Source of the DNA: Bacteroidetes bacterium UBA3022
Lineage (GTDB): Bacteria > Bacteroidota > Bacteroidia > Chitinophagales > BACL12
NCBI GenBank assembly: GCA_002346225.1
Contig: DDYY01000037.1
Location: 1-22,826 of the forward strand
Direction of reading: 5' to 3'
Length of the DNA stretch: 22,826 nucleotides
Part shown: piece by piece, positions 1 through 6,220 of the stretch
Position numbering within the stretch: the first letter of the stretch is position 1
Layout: each line of letters begins with the position of its first letter
The notes under the pieces: generated by a model
Database searches by the model: none
Told to the model about the DNA's origin: nothing
What the model saw: the letters and a program-made list of their open reading frames with translations, nothing else
Program-made: the position numbers and the translations under genes

Positions 1-833
1 TGAGGTCCGCCATAACCCATAGGCACACCAAAACGCTGTGTGTTACCTACGGCGCAATCGGCTCCCAGACTTCCGGGAGATGCCAGTAATGCCAAAGCCA
101 TGATATCTGCTGCCAGTGTTACCCAAACCTCCTGCTCATGGCAAGTGTCAATCAGCTGTTTGTAGTCATTTACGGCACCGGAAGCTGCAGGATACTGCAA
201 TAACGCTCCAAAATAACCCGCATCCGGTTGCCAGGTAGTATGATCATCCACTACCAGCTCAATACCAACAGGTTCTGCTTTGGTGCGCAGCACTGCAATA
301 GTTTGCGGGAAGCAATCGGAGGAAACAAAAAACTTATTGGAAACAATTTCTTTCTTGTTCTTATGGTGGAAGAACATCAGCATGGCTTCGGCAGCAGCAG
401 TGCCTTCATCCAATAAAGAAGCATTGGCAATTTCAAGGCCTGTAAAATCGGACACCATGGTCTGGAAGTTCAGTAATGCTTCCAGCCGTCCCTGGGCGAT
501 TTCTGCCTGATAGGGAGTGTACTGTGTATACCAACCCGGATTTTCCAGAATGTTTCTTCTGATAACAGAAGGGGTGATGGTATTGTAATAACCCAGACCA
601 ATGTAGCTTTTGAACAACTTATTCTTGGCAGCTTTCTCTCTCAACATGGAGAGGTAATCGTATTCACTAAGCGGCACATCCAGTTCCAGCGGTCGCTGCA
701 GTCTGATGTTGGCAGGAATAGTCTGGTCAATCAGGTTGTCGAGTGAAGACTCTCCGATAACCTTTAACATATGGGCAGCATCTTCTGCCGATGGGCCTAT
801 ATGGCGATGAATGAAGCGATCAGTAATTGACAT
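1..833 (-). CDS. gcvP: Glycine dehydrogenase (decarboxylating), P-protein, N-terminal part
   Basis: The P-protein of the glycine cleavage system is a PLP enzyme that decarboxylates glycine and passes the aminomethyl group to the lipoyl arm of GcvH in the cytoplasm. Only the first 277 codons of about 950 are present; the gene runs off the left edge. The N-terminus (MSITDRFIHRHIGPS) and the segments GLGYYNTITPSVIRRN, NPGWYTQYTPYQAEIAQGR, LLDEGTAAAEAM and the last visible residues PMGYGGPQ are P-protein hallmarks. The PLP lysine lies in the missing part. The start is the ATG at 833, before the conserved FIHRHIG motif. A TAnnTTTG -7 box and a long-armed inverted repeat lie upstream. Family identity is certain; the full length cannot be judged. 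Confidence 0.96.
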   Translation of the reverse strand, partial: MSITDRFIHRHIGPSAEDAAHMLKVIGESSLDNLIDQTIPANIRLQRPLELDVPLSEYDYLSMLREKAAKNKLFKSYIGLGYYNTITPSVIRRNILENPGWYTQYTPYQAEIAQGRLEALLNFQTMVSDFTGLEIANASLLDEGTAAAEAMLMFFHHKNKKEIVSNKFFVSSDCFPQTIAVLRTKAEPVGIELVVDDHTTWQPDAGYFGALLQYPAASGAVNDYKQLIDTCHEQEVWVTLAADIMALALLASPGSLGADCAVGNTQRFGVPMGYGGP

Positions 834-863
834 GCTGTAACTTTTTAATTTTTCAGGGCCTTG

Positions 864-871
864 CAAAGGTA
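864..871 (-). promoter_or_regulatory. Probable -7 promoter box of gcvP
   Basis: Read on the minus strand the sequence is TACCTTTG followed by CA, an exact TAnnTTTG. It is the same octamer as in the rplU promoter of this window. It lies 30 nt upstream of the gcvP start codon. No TTG is found at the usual 19-21 nt further upstream, so the -33 element is weak or replaced by a bound activator. Confidence 0.5.
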
Positions 872-874
872 CTA

Positions 875-907
875 TGTGAACACTTTATGGTGGCCTTTCT
901 GTTCACA
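875..907. promoter_or_regulatory. Inverted repeat upstream of gcvP, candidate operator
   Basis: Two perfect 8-bp arms, TGTGAACA (875-882) and TGTTCACA (900-907), are separated by 17 bp. The dyad lies just upstream of the gcvP -7 box, where the missing -33 element would be. No T-run follows on either strand, so it is not a normal terminator. The half-sites resemble those of CRP/FNR-type factors, but the spacer is far longer than the usual 4-6 bp. The binding protein is unknown. Confidence 0.35.
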
Positions 908-932
908 CAAATCGAACAATTTATCAGAAGGT

Positions 933-2387
933 TCACTTCCGCCATGTACCGGTAATTTTTGCATCGATCTGACGCACCTCCTCGAGCTTCTTCCGCAACC
1001 ATATGATGTCTGCAATGGGTTTGGTGCGCTCCATTTCCGCAGCCAGCTCATCAAGGTTCTTGCGGGGATTAAGCTTCCATTTATACAGTTTGGTAACGTA
1101 TTTAATGAGGTTATTATAATTGGATTTCTGGTGTGCCGGAATCTGTTTATTCCTCTTTATATAGACCTTGAAGGCTTCTACCAGTGAAAAGAAAGCCTCT
1201 GTGGCTTCCAATTCGTAATAGGTCTTGAGCAGCAGCGACTTGGAATCAAGGTGGTAATAGACATCTGTAAACTCAACGGAACGCAGCATGGTGAGTGTTT
1301 CATCATATTCACCCTTAAAGAAATGGTAATAGGCCATATTATAGGTATAGGCGTTCTTTCTGTACCGGGGATCCAGGCTTTCATTATAGTCGTGGATAAA
1401 CCCTTTTACCCACTCATACTCCTCCAGTCGCAGGCCCAGATAAATGATGTTTTTATAGTCCCATTGTGAAAGGTAGTTCTCCCTGAAAATGATGCGATTG
1501 CCGAGGATAACCTTATACAGATTAAAGAGCTCCTTCATGAATTCAGTATGACCGTTATTGATTTTACGGATACTGAAGTTTTTAGCATAAACGTACATGT
1601 CAAAGAGCTCATCCTGAGAAAACAGGTCCTTGTGCTCCTTGAGCAATTCGAGCAATGTATCGTAATGTTGTTTGTTTTCCGGCTCGGTGAGGGTGAGAAT
1701 AATATTGTAGTAAATTTTAGCTGCGGGGACATGATCGAGCGGGTTATGCCGCAGGTGATTCATGATCTCCTCATACAGGAACAAGCGGTAGTTGATGGCA
1801 ACAACATTCCTGTTATTGATAATTTCAGCGCTGTAGCGCATTTTGTTGAGGATAAAATATTTATCCAGATTATCTACCACACTCTGGAGATTCGATTCCA
1901 GCAGGTGCTCCTTTTGAACAGAGGTAAATCTGTATTTGTCCTCTTCAATAAGGTACTGGTAAAAAGCATGCGACACATCGCGACGGGGCCAGGACTCCAG
2001 TAATTTCTCCGCTTGCTTCATGGTGTTGATAAAGGGCTTATCCAGGCCGCGTTGCCGATAGCTGTACAACAGCAAATGGTACTTGAACAACACCTCTTCA
2101 TCTACCGCTTTATAGCAAATGAACTCCTCTATCAATTTTGTGAGATCAGTCAACAGATACCGAAGCTTCTGCTCGTCGTAGGGTATATCTCCCAGTACTG
2201 CAGTAAAAAGTCGCTCCCGTTCTATGATGGGTGCTGTAAAGTCCGGATGACATTCCATTAAGATGCCGAAAAGCAATGTCACCGTCTCATTCTTGTTAAA
2301 AAAAGGAGAGGCGACAAAATCGGCCATTTGCCTCATTTCCTGCGCCGAAAAGGTTTTTAAAATCTGAATGGCTTTGTTCTGGTACAT
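933..2387 (-). CDS. Conserved hypothetical protein, all-helical, 484 aa
   Basis: I do not recognise a named family. The protein has no signal peptide and no membrane segment, so it is probably cytoplasmic. It is rich in Leu, Glu, Tyr and Lys and looks almost entirely alpha-helical. Repeated stretches pair aromatic residues with charged helices (for example AYYHFFKGEYDETLTMLRSV and YYHLDSKSLLLKTYYELEA), which suggests a TPR-like helical repeat scaffold in the C-terminal half. The start is the ATG at 2387 (MYQNKAIQILKTFS). It ends 99 nt before gcvP on the same strand, but gcvP has its own -7 box, so co-transcription is not needed. That it is a real gene is well supported by length and composition; function is unknown. 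Confidence 0.85.
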   Translation of the reverse strand: MYQNKAIQILKTFSAQEMRQMADFVASPFFNKNETVTLLFGILMECHPDFTAPIIERERLFTAVLGDIPYDEQKLRYLLTDLTKLIEEFICYKAVDEEVLFKYHLLLYSYRQRGLDKPFINTMKQAEKLLESWPRRDVSHAFYQYLIEEDKYRFTSVQKEHLLESNLQSVVDNLDKYFILNKMRYSAEIINNRNVVAINYRLFLYEEIMNHLRHNPLDHVPAAKIYYNIILTLTEPENKQHYDTLLELLKEHKDLFSQDELFDMYVYAKNFSIRKINNGHTEFMKELFNLYKVILGNRIIFRENYLSQWDYKNIIYLGLRLEEYEWVKGFIHDYNESLDPRYRKNAYTYNMAYYHFFKGEYDETLTMLRSVEFTDVYYHLDSKSLLLKTYYELEATEAFFSLVEAFKVYIKRNKQIPAHQKSNYNNLIKYVTKLYKWKLNPRKNLDELAAEMERTKPIADIIWLRKKLEEVRQIDAKITGTWRK

Positions 2388-2543
2388 GAAGTAGGGCCTA
2401 AATTAAGCAGGATTACCATGTAAAACAGGGCCATTTTCGGTTATTTTTCCGATAAACGTAAAAAAAATAAAAGTAAATTATTTGCTATAATACTGATTAT
2501 CAGGTATTTAATTCAATCAACCAAGAAAATAGCCTCGTTTTGC

Positions 2544-2558
2544 GAACCGATAAGTGCA
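2544..2558 (+). repeat. Short direct repeat, copy 1 (GAACCGATAAGTGCA)
   Basis: This 15-mer recurs with one change (T to C at position 12) at 3209-3223. Both copies are followed by a loosely matching tail containing TTTGT and CATGA. Copy 1 lies 92 nt upstream of the start codon of the small T9SS cargo gene. It may be a shared upstream regulatory element. The rest of the gap 2388-2635 is AT-rich and holds no recognisable gene or clear promoter. Confidence 0.35.
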
Positions 2559-2635
2559 TTTTTTTGTATCATGATTAGGTAAAATTTGCTAATATCTTAG
2601 AGGTATCAAACCTATTTTAACTTGAAAACTGAGAC

Positions 2636-3136
2636 ATGAAAAAAAATCTACTCATAGCTTTCGTTTTAACAGGCTCTATAGTTTTGGGGCAAAACAATGG
2701 TGCTCATTCGACACTGTCCGGAGCCACCATTAACCCTGAAATTGAAAATCTGGGTGGATTCAAGCCGGAAATCAATCAGTTCAACCCCAATAATTCCAAT
2801 GCAGGAGTTGCGTTTGGTGCAGACAACAGCAACGGCGGCGCAGTACAACAATCCGATGGTGAAAACGCCAATGGATACGTCAATACCAGCAGAACAGCTG
2901 TTGTTCCTACTTATAGCTTATATCCCAACCCCGCATATGACCATGTAATTGTAGAATTTGAAACCAGAATTGCAGGTACCTTACAAGTGTTGAACCTTGT
3001 AGGTCAGGTAATCTATCAGGCCGAAATGAACAACAGCCTGATTCGTATAGAACTGCAGGATCTGGAACCGGGTGTCTACTTCATCAGTGTCACTTCCGGG
3101 GAAGAAAGAATAGTCAAGAAGTTGAAAGTTCAATAA
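2636..3136 (+). CDS. Small exported protein with T9SS type A sorting domain
   Basis: A Sec signal peptide (residues 1-18, MKKNLLIAFVLTGSIVLG) leads into about 75 residues of low-complexity Asn/Gly/Ser-rich sequence (for example NNSNAGVAFGADNSNGGAV). A T9SS type A C-terminal domain follows (residues 94-166). It shows the YPNP opening (96-99), VLNLVGQVIY, LEPGVYFISV and the basic-hydrophobic end KKLKVQ. Such domains direct cargo through the type IX translocon, often to be anchored on the cell surface. The protein therefore has almost no globular passenger. The start ATG follows an AT-rich leader, and a strong hairpin terminator lies 21 nt past the stop, so it appears to be a single-gene unit. 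The sorting domain is clear; the role of the mature product is unknown. Confidence 0.88.
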   Translation: MKKNLLIAFVLTGSIVLGQNNGAHSTLSGATINPEIENLGGFKPEINQFNPNNSNAGVAFGADNSNGGAVQQSDGENANGYVNTSRTAVVPTYSLYPNPAYDHVIVEFETRIAGTLQVLNLVGQVIYQAEMNNSLIRIELQDLEPGVYFISVTSGEERIVKKLKVQ

Positions 3137-3157
3137 AATATCCTACACAAACTTTAC

Positions 3158-3189
3158 AAGCCTGCAACATGATGTTGCAGGCTTTTTTT
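3158..3189 (+). terminator. Rho-independent terminator of the small T9SS cargo gene
   Basis: A perfect 12-bp stem (AAGCCTGCAACA at 3158-3169 with TGTTGCAGGCTT at 3173-3184) closes a TGA loop. The run of seven T at 3183-3189 overlaps the stem end. Confidence 0.92.
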
Positions 3190-3208
3190 ATGCAATACTT
3201 CAACGGCT

Positions 3209-3223
3209 GAACCGATAAGCGCA
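3209..3223 (+). repeat. Short direct repeat, copy 2 (GAACCGATAAGCGCA)
   Basis: Second copy of the 15-mer at 2544-2558, 665 bp away, so the two copies flank the small T9SS cargo gene. It lies 20 nt past the terminator and 161 nt before the start of the next small exported protein. An inverted AACCGAT (as ATCGGTT) sits at 3337-3343. Confidence 0.35.
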
Positions 3224-3331
3224 GAAATTTGTCATGAAAAAAACATATCTCAGGCTATAAAACAGCTAAAATGGGCCACAATCAAGGTTTATGTCACCAA
3301 TCTGACCTCCGATACACATCTTTTTTTGTAC

Positions 3332-3362
3332 TTGTCATCGGTTGAAGGTGGCAGTACTTTTA
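3332..3362 (+). promoter_or_regulatory. Possible promoter of the 80-aa exported protein
   Basis: TTG at 3332-3334, a 20-nt spacer, then TACTTTTA at 3355-3362. This matches TTG-N19-21-TAnnTTTG in all but the last base. The expected transcript start would leave a leader of about 15 nt before the ATG at 3384. Confidence 0.35.
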
Positions 3363-3383
3363 TTAAAGATTAAACAAAGAGAT

Positions 3384-3626
3384 ATGCAACTGAAAAAAGC
3401 CACCACCACTTTCGTACTTATTGGAATACTGGCTGCGCATGTTTCCATACGCATTATGGCTAAGGATGCATATCTGATATCTGTTTCCGACTACAGTCCA
3501 TCTGCGACAGCAATAGCTGCTCCCGCCACGGTTCAGCATGTTGCCCTGGATTTCCAACCCGAGCGTTTAATGAGCTCCGGCTTCGGAATATCTGCCAATC
3601 CGCAGCAACACCCCATCCCTTATTGA
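3384..3626 (+). CDS. Small hypothetical exported or membrane-anchored protein, 80 aa
   Basis: No family recognised. The N-terminus MQLKKATTTFVLIGILAAHVS has lysines followed by a hydrophobic stretch (residues 8-20), which reads as a signal peptide or single anchor. The remaining 55 or so residues are rich in Ala, Ser and Pro and end in HPIPY. I chose the ATG at 3384 (preceded by AAAGAG) over the in-frame ATG at 3342, because the shorter form begins directly with the signal-like segment and fits the possible promoter. It lies between two other exported-protein genes on the same strand. Being so short, it could still be a non-functional frame. Confidence 0.5.
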   Translation: MQLKKATTTFVLIGILAAHVSIRIMAKDAYLISVSDYSPSATAIAAPATVQHVALDFQPERLMSSGFGISANPQQHPIPY

Positions 3627-3725
3627 GCCTGTCACAAAGGTTCTTTTATTAGTTAGCGCGTACTATCCTTTCCCCTACTTCCCTTCTTTAGCATCTGATG
3701 CGATTTTCTGTCTATTTTTAAACCA

Positions 3726-4358
3726 ATGAAAAGCATCCGGTTCATCGGTCTTGTGTGGCTATTATGTTGGGGCAGCTTCCAGAGCTTCGCACAACAAAGC
3801 AGCCTGATACAGTTTTCCGGACTGGTGCTTACCAGCGACAGCCTCATAGGCATTCCACTGGTCAATATCTACAGCTCCAACAGTGGTGCAGGCACCTTCA
3901 CCGACAGGAAAGGCTTTTTCTCTCTAGTGGCGCACATGGGCGATACCATTTACTTTTCATCCGTGGGATACAGCACTACTCAGACGGTAATCCCCGATTC
4001 GCTTTCGGGATCGCGGTATTCTATGGTGCAGCTCATGACAAGCGACACCTTCTATCTTGCAGAAACAGTTATATTCCCCTGGCCCAGCAAGGAAGATTTC
4101 AGGGAAGCATTTCTGTACGCCGACATTCCTGATGATGAATATGCCATTGCCAACAGAAACCTCGAAAGGGAGAAGATGAAGGAGCTGGGAGAGTTTTATG
4201 GTTATGATGCCGATGCTAATCAGGATTACTATACTAAGCAGATTGCAAAGGAACTGTACTATGCCGGACAAAATCCGCCGCTGAGAATTTTTGATGTTTT
4301 TGCCTGGAAATCATTTATCGAGGCATGGAAAAATGGTGATTTCAAATCCGACCATTAA
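3726..4358 (+). CDS. Exported protein with carboxypeptidase regulatory-like domain, 210 aa
   Basis: A signal peptide (residues 1-22, ending SFAQ) is followed by a beta-sandwich of the CarboxypepD_reg-like type at about residues 28-110. Its pattern is a short SGLVL strand, IPLVNIYSSNSGAGTFTDRKG, FFSLVAHMGDTIYFSSVGY and a hydrophobic closing strand. This fold is common in Bacteroidota surface proteins and at the N-terminus of SusC-type receptors. The C-terminal part (from about 115, FPWPSKEDFREAFL onward) is charged and helical and recurs in small proteins of this type in the phylum as I recall them. There is no T9SS tail and no TonB-receptor barrel, so it is probably periplasmic. Its stop is only 4 nt from the stop of the convergent def gene, with no terminator between. 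Molecular function is unknown. Confidence 0.85.
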   Translation: MKSIRFIGLVWLLCWGSFQSFAQQSSLIQFSGLVLTSDSLIGIPLVNIYSSNSGAGTFTDRKGFFSLVAHMGDTIYFSSVGYSTTQTVIPDSLSGSRYSMVQLMTSDTFYLAETVIFPWPSKEDFREAFLYADIPDDEYAIANRNLEREKMKELGEFYGYDADANQDYYTKQIAKELYYAGQNPPLRIFDVFAWKSFIEAWKNGDFKSDH

Positions 4359-4362
4359 TCCA

Positions 4363-4947
4363 CTACTGCACGAAGCGCATTCTGTAGTTCACATCTATCC
4401 TGCCCTTGCTAATGCTGTCGAGCTTGCCTTTCAGGAGGCTCTTTTTTAAAGGGCTCATCCGGTCAGTTAGCAAAATGCCTTCCAGGTGATCGTATTCATG
4501 TTGGATTACGCGTGCATTCATGCCATCGAAAGTAGCCTCGAAAGATTCAAAACGCTCGTTCTGGTACTTGATGCGAATCTCTTCATTCCGGCTAATCTTA
4601 ACACGGATATCCGGAATACTCAGGCATCCCTCTTCATACACCCACGGGTTGCCTGATTCACTTATCACTTCAGGATTAATAAAAACCTGTTTAATTCCTG
4701 TTTTTATCCGGTACAGTTCATCGCCTTCTTCCGCCTCTTCATTCTCTTTTACCAGTTGCTCGGTATCTACCATAAATATCCGAAGGCTTTTGCCTATTTG
4801 GGGTGCCGCCAATCCCACTCCACGGCCATTGTACATGGTTTCCCACATATTGTGAAGGAGCTCGTCCAACCCTTCCATATCCGGGTCTACAACTGCTGCC
4901 TTCTGTTTTAATACCGCATTCCCATATGCTACAATAGGTAATATCAT
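4363..4947 (-). CDS. def: Peptide deformylase
   Basis: Removes the N-formyl group from the initiator methionine of nascent chains, using a metal held by one Cys and two His. All three family motifs are present: GVGLAAPQ (residues 43-50), EGCLS (106-110, metal Cys108) and HEYDH (150-154, metal His150 and His154, catalytic Glu151). The acidic insert ENEEAEEGDE (about 68-77) extends the loop between motifs 1 and 2. The start is the ATG at 4947 (MILPIVAYG), the normal family N-terminus; a longer frame would run into ruvX. It begins 1 nt after the ruvX stop (TAACATG), so it is very probably co-transcribed and translationally coupled. Confidence 0.97.
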   Translation of the reverse strand: MILPIVAYGNAVLKQKAAVVDPDMEGLDELLHNMWETMYNGRGVGLAAPQIGKSLRIFMVDTEQLVKENEEAEEGDELYRIKTGIKQVFINPEVISESGNPWVYEEGCLSIPDIRVKISRNEEIRIKYQNERFESFEATFDGMNARVIQHEYDHLEGILLTDRMSPLKKSLLKGKLDSISKGRIDVNYRMRFVQ

Positions 4948-4948
4948 G

Positions 4949-5359
4949 TTACAAATTTTGTAAATAATCCTGTAAAAATAGGGCCGCACTCATCTGGTCC
5001 AAAAGGTCCTTTCTCTGCCGATCCTTTTTCTTAATGCCACTTTGCACCAAAGCCTGTGCTGCACGCTTACTACTGAACAATTCATCTACCAACTCTAGTT
5101 CCTTGTCGGGGAACACTTTTTTGAAGCGGGCAATAAAATGGGTTACATGTGCTGTTGCATCTGTTGGCTGCCCCTCATTATTCAAAGGATAGCCAATCAA
5201 TACCTTATCCACCTCTTCCTTTGTAAAATAGGTCTGCAGGAAAGGAATAACCTCTTCCGGCGGCAGGGTAACAATGCCTTTGGCAACAATACGCAGCGGG
5301 TCGGTAACAGCAATGCCATTGCGCTTTTTCCCCACATCAATTGCCATCAACCTGCCCAC
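4949..5359 (-). CDS. ruvX: RuvX/YqgF-type putative Holliday junction resolvase
   Basis: An RNase H-fold protein of the YqgF/RuvX family, linked to Holliday junction resolution and, in E. coli, to 16S rRNA 5'-end processing. At 136 aa it is the usual length. It shows the first acidic motif AIDVGKKRNGIAVTDP, the GYPLNNEGQPTDAT loop, the catalytic Glu in ELVDELFSS and the final Asp in LLDQMSAALFLQDYL. The start is a GTG at 5359, giving MGRLMAIDVG, which matches typical relatives better than the internal ATG (M5). The GTG follows the ubiA stop codon (TAG) with no gap. Confidence 0.94.
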   Translation of the reverse strand: MGRLMAIDVGKKRNGIAVTDPLRIVAKGIVTLPPEEVIPFLQTYFTKEEVDKVLIGYPLNNEGQPTDATAHVTHFIARFKKVFPDKELELVDELFSSKRAAQALVQSGIKKKDRQRKDLLDQMSAALFLQDYLQNL

Positions 5360-6208
5360 CTATAGTAAGATGTCAAATATTACAAAAATTCCAAATATTA
5401 TGCTGGCCACACCATTGGTGGTAAAAAATGCCATGTTGACCTTGCTGAGGTCGTTCGGGCGCACCAGCCAATGCTGATAAAATAGCATGGCAGTAAAAAA
5501 GCCAGCACCTATCCAATACCAGTTCCCCCACAGACCACTTGTACCCACCCATATAATCATGGCAGCTGTAATTACATGAATGGCGATGGATACCCCAATA
5601 GCATTCCTTCGACCGATGGCTGAAGGGATGGAATACAACTGTTGTTCCCGGTCAAAATCTTCATCCTGCAAGGCATAAATGATATCGAAACCACTCACCC
5701 ACGTGAGTACGGCTATCCCCAGCATCACGGGCAGCCAGTTAAACGAAGCAGTTACTGCCAGATAAGCGCCTACGGGCGCCAGCGATAAACCCAGCCCCAG
5801 CACAAAATGGCATAACCAGGTAAAGCGCTTGGTCAATGAGTAGCCCAGGATTACGAGCAAAGCCACCGGGGACAACCACAAACAGAGTGTGTTCAGTAAT
5901 CCTGCTGCAACGATGAACGCCAGGCTATTGCCTATCACAAAAAGAAGCGCCCTGGATTTGCTGATGACTCCGGCAGGAATTTCCCGCTTATTGGTGCGTT
6001 CATTCAATGCATCGATATCACTGTCGATGTAGCGGTTAAATGCCATAGCTGCGCTGCGTGCGAATACCATACAAGCCAGAATCAACAGGAATTGCTGCCA
6101 GCTGAATTGTCCGCCGGCATGTTCCAGGCCCAGGAAAAATCCTATCATGGCAAATGGAAGGGCAAATACCGTATGCGAAAATTTTATGAGAGACAAATAA
6201 TGGCGCAT
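5360..6208 (-). CDS. UbiA-family polyprenyltransferase (menaquinone pathway likely)
   Basis: An integral membrane prenyltransferase that transfers a polyprenyl chain to an aromatic acceptor. Both Mg-diphosphate motifs are present: N58-R-Y-I-D62-S-D-I-D66 and D182-E-D-F-D186, within seven to nine hydrophobic segments. The sequence around FSHTVFALPFA and NERTNKREIPAG resembles the group labelled putative 4-hydroxybenzoate polyprenyltransferase. Bacteroidota respire with menaquinone, and a UbiA-like enzyme of this group (MqnP) serves the futalosine route, so that role is more likely here than ubiquinone synthesis. No other quinone gene is nearby to settle it. It starts 12 nt after the stop of the polX-like gene and abuts ruvX. 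The family is certain; the substrate is inferred. Confidence 0.92.
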   Translation of the reverse strand: MRHYLSLIKFSHTVFALPFAMIGFFLGLEHAGGQFSWQQFLLILACMVFARSAAMAFNRYIDSDIDALNERTNKREIPAGVISKSRALLFVIGNSLAFIVAAGLLNTLCLWLSPVALLVILGYSLTKRFTWLCHFVLGLGLSLAPVGAYLAVTASFNWLPVMLGIAVLTWVSGFDIIYALQDEDFDREQQLYSIPSAIGRRNAIGVSIAIHVITAAMIIWVGTSGLWGNWYWIGAGFFTAMLFYQHWLVRPNDLSKVNMAFFTTNGVASIIFGIFVIFDILL

Positions 6209-6220
6209 AGAGATACAAAG

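Noticed and set aside
875..907. Inverted repeat before gcvP read as a terminator of the 484-aa gene
   Set aside because: No T-run follows on the minus strand and the 17-nt loop is too long. An operator role fits the position better.
1548..2003. A 151-codon open frame on the plus strand
   Set aside because: It lies wholly antisense inside the 484-aa gene and shows no domain, signal peptide or promoter.
2486..2491. TATAAT hexamer resembling a sigma-70 -10 box
   Set aside because: Bacteroidota promoters use TAnnTTTG. No TTGACA lies at 17 nt, and the region is AT-rich enough for a chance match.
2493..2503. CTGATTATCAG palindrome in the gap before the small T9SS gene
   Set aside because: The arms are only 5 bp, do not extend, and are not near a recognised promoter box.
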